Shown here in pieces: positions 63,162-64,000 of a stretch of DNA of 64,000 bases. The notes under the pieces are model-generated. The model saw only the letters and a list, made by a program, of their open reading frames with translations. It did no database searches and was not told the DNA's origin. Every line of letters begins with the position of its first letter. Within the stretch, counting starts at the first letter, position 1. The DNA is taken from positions 248,001-312,000 of the forward strand of contig CM024185.1 in the NCBI GenBank assembly GCA_013433145.1, written 5' to 3'. A program made the translations under genes and the position numbers. Source of the DNA: Ascaris suum. Taxonomy: Eukaryota > Nematoda > Chromadorea > Rhabditida > Ascarididae.

Positions 63162-63851
63162 AAATACTAATTTTTTCTAATTTAAAACGCTTTTAACAAT
63201 ATGAGAAGAATTTATTCCACAAATAATTGAAAGGAGAGAGTTAAATTTTGAACATAATATAATTAATTAAAATTAATTAATAAAAACGAAATGTTAGAAT
63301 CGAATAAAATAGATATTTTTAAATATTGACAAAGGAAAAAAAAAACTAATCAATTTCGTTTAATCACGAGAAGTTTAATTTATTTTTATCAATTTCTTAA
63401 TGCTTGACGATGAGGGATTTTCTCCGATTTTCAGAACTTGCTCAATAGGTCTCGTTTTGAAATAGAATATGTGCGTGGCAATGCTTAATATTTATTAAAT
63501 GCGAATATAGTATTATATGAATGTATTCACGCTTTAGTCTTGATCTTATATAGAATTTTTTGATCACGAAAGCGAAAATAGAGCATTCTATGTAATACTG
63601 CGAGTATTACTTTTATGATCTTAAAATCACAATCAATTTGAATGTTGATCCTTATCTATCGTGTACTTGACTTAGAACAGTCGATTTCAATATTTAATGC
63701 AATTGCAAAAATGAACAATTCTTTAATATTGCACAATAAATAGCCAAGTTTATTCATAATATTTGCCAAGTTTCAATTGTTGTACAATATGAATGGCAAA
63801 TTCGTTAATTGCCTCCCAACCTATATGCGATATTAAAACAATGTAATGATT

Positions 63852-63860
63852 ATTTTACAG
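63852..63860 (+). promoter_or_regulatory. Likely trans-splice acceptor of lipase 2
   Basis: attttacag ends at 63860, 14 bases before the ATG at 63875. This is the same arrangement as for lipase 1 and fits spliced-leader addition. Confidence 0.45.
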
Positions 63861-63874
63861 AAAATATATCGAAG

Positions 63875-64000
63875 ATGAGCATTGCAAATACAATATTATC
63901 GTTACTATTTTTATTATTCAAATTTATTTCCGCTGATTTTACACCACATTTTCGTGCATTTATCCAAAATAATTATGGTATTGGTTATGTGGAGCTACTC
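63875..64000 (+). CDS. Secreted nematode lipase (lips family), 5' part only
   Basis: The frame runs from ATG to the window edge, 42 codons. A signal peptide (ANTILSLLFLLFKFISA) is followed by DFTPHFRAFIQNNYGIGYVE. This lines up with the start of lipase 1 (SPTFLNWLSSSYGPKFAE): a threonine or serine-proline after the signal, a Phe, a short helix, and Asn/Ser-Tyr-Gly. It is therefore probably a paralogue, transcribed away from lipase 1. No catalytic motif is inside the window. Confidence 0.65.
   Translation, partial: MSIANTILSLLFLLFKFISADFTPHFRAFIQNNYGIGYVELL

Larger units (their letters stand above)
54896..63851. other. Interval between the two lipase genes, no supported gene
   Basis: About 9 kb of AT-rich sequence. 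A minus frame of 115 codons (59275-59622) and short frames near 62.0 kb lack domains and firm splice sites. Short tandem repeats are listed separately. No further lipase exon motif (VHGI, SMGS, VDTGE) was seen, but I cannot rule out small exons. Confidence 0.45.

Overview
This window looks like nuclear DNA from a nematode. It is AT-rich and gene-poor. The coding sequence sits in short exons with canonical GT..AG splice sites, split by introns of tens of bases to about 3 kb. The clearest gene belongs to a secreted lipase family that is greatly expanded in nematodes. Trans-splice-type acceptors lie a few bases upstream of two start codons. I see no tRNA or rRNA gene, no CRISPR array and no bacterial-type operon. 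The exact nematode clade cannot be told from the sequence. All gene models below were assembled by hand from splice sites and reading frames, so exon edges and gene ends are provisional.

Layout. At 50-261 (+) there is one exon, perhaps the end of a gene outside the window. At about 0.9-5.4 kb (+) there is a multi-exon C2H2 zinc-finger gene with at least three fingers and a Ser/Lys-rich tail. At about 9.2-15.6 kb (-) there is a protein with two Ig domains, possibly small and secreted like the nematode ZIG proteins. The first 2.9 kb intron of this gene holds an octamer cluster, and a later intron holds an 11-bp inverted repeat. From 16 to 50 kb the sequence is mostly intergenic. It contains four long (TA)n arrays, G-quadruplex-type tracts, small tandem repeats and several weakly supported exon candidates (27.5-30.1, 40.4-40.7 and 43.1-43.6 kb). 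At 50.6 kb (-) there is a frameshifted WD40 fragment resembling TBL1.

The right end is the best-supported region. A class 2-type nematode lipase (lips family) runs on the minus strand from 54449 to 52010. A sister copy starts on the plus strand at 63875 and leaves the window. The pair is divergently arranged about 9.4 kb apart. A minus-strand open exon of unknown function ends about 220 bases upstream of the first lipase's acceptor. This spacing would fit a nematode operon, but that is inference.

Novelty. I found no convincing new multi-gene system. The points most worth a second look are: the AFSMG (not GxSxG) nucleophile elbow in the first lipase and its unresolved catalytic 3' end; a (TA)n array in that gene's intron flanked by a perfect 12-bp inverted repeat; an apparent several-fold excess of the octamer ATTTGCAT/ATGCAAAT; and the frameshifted WD40 fragment.
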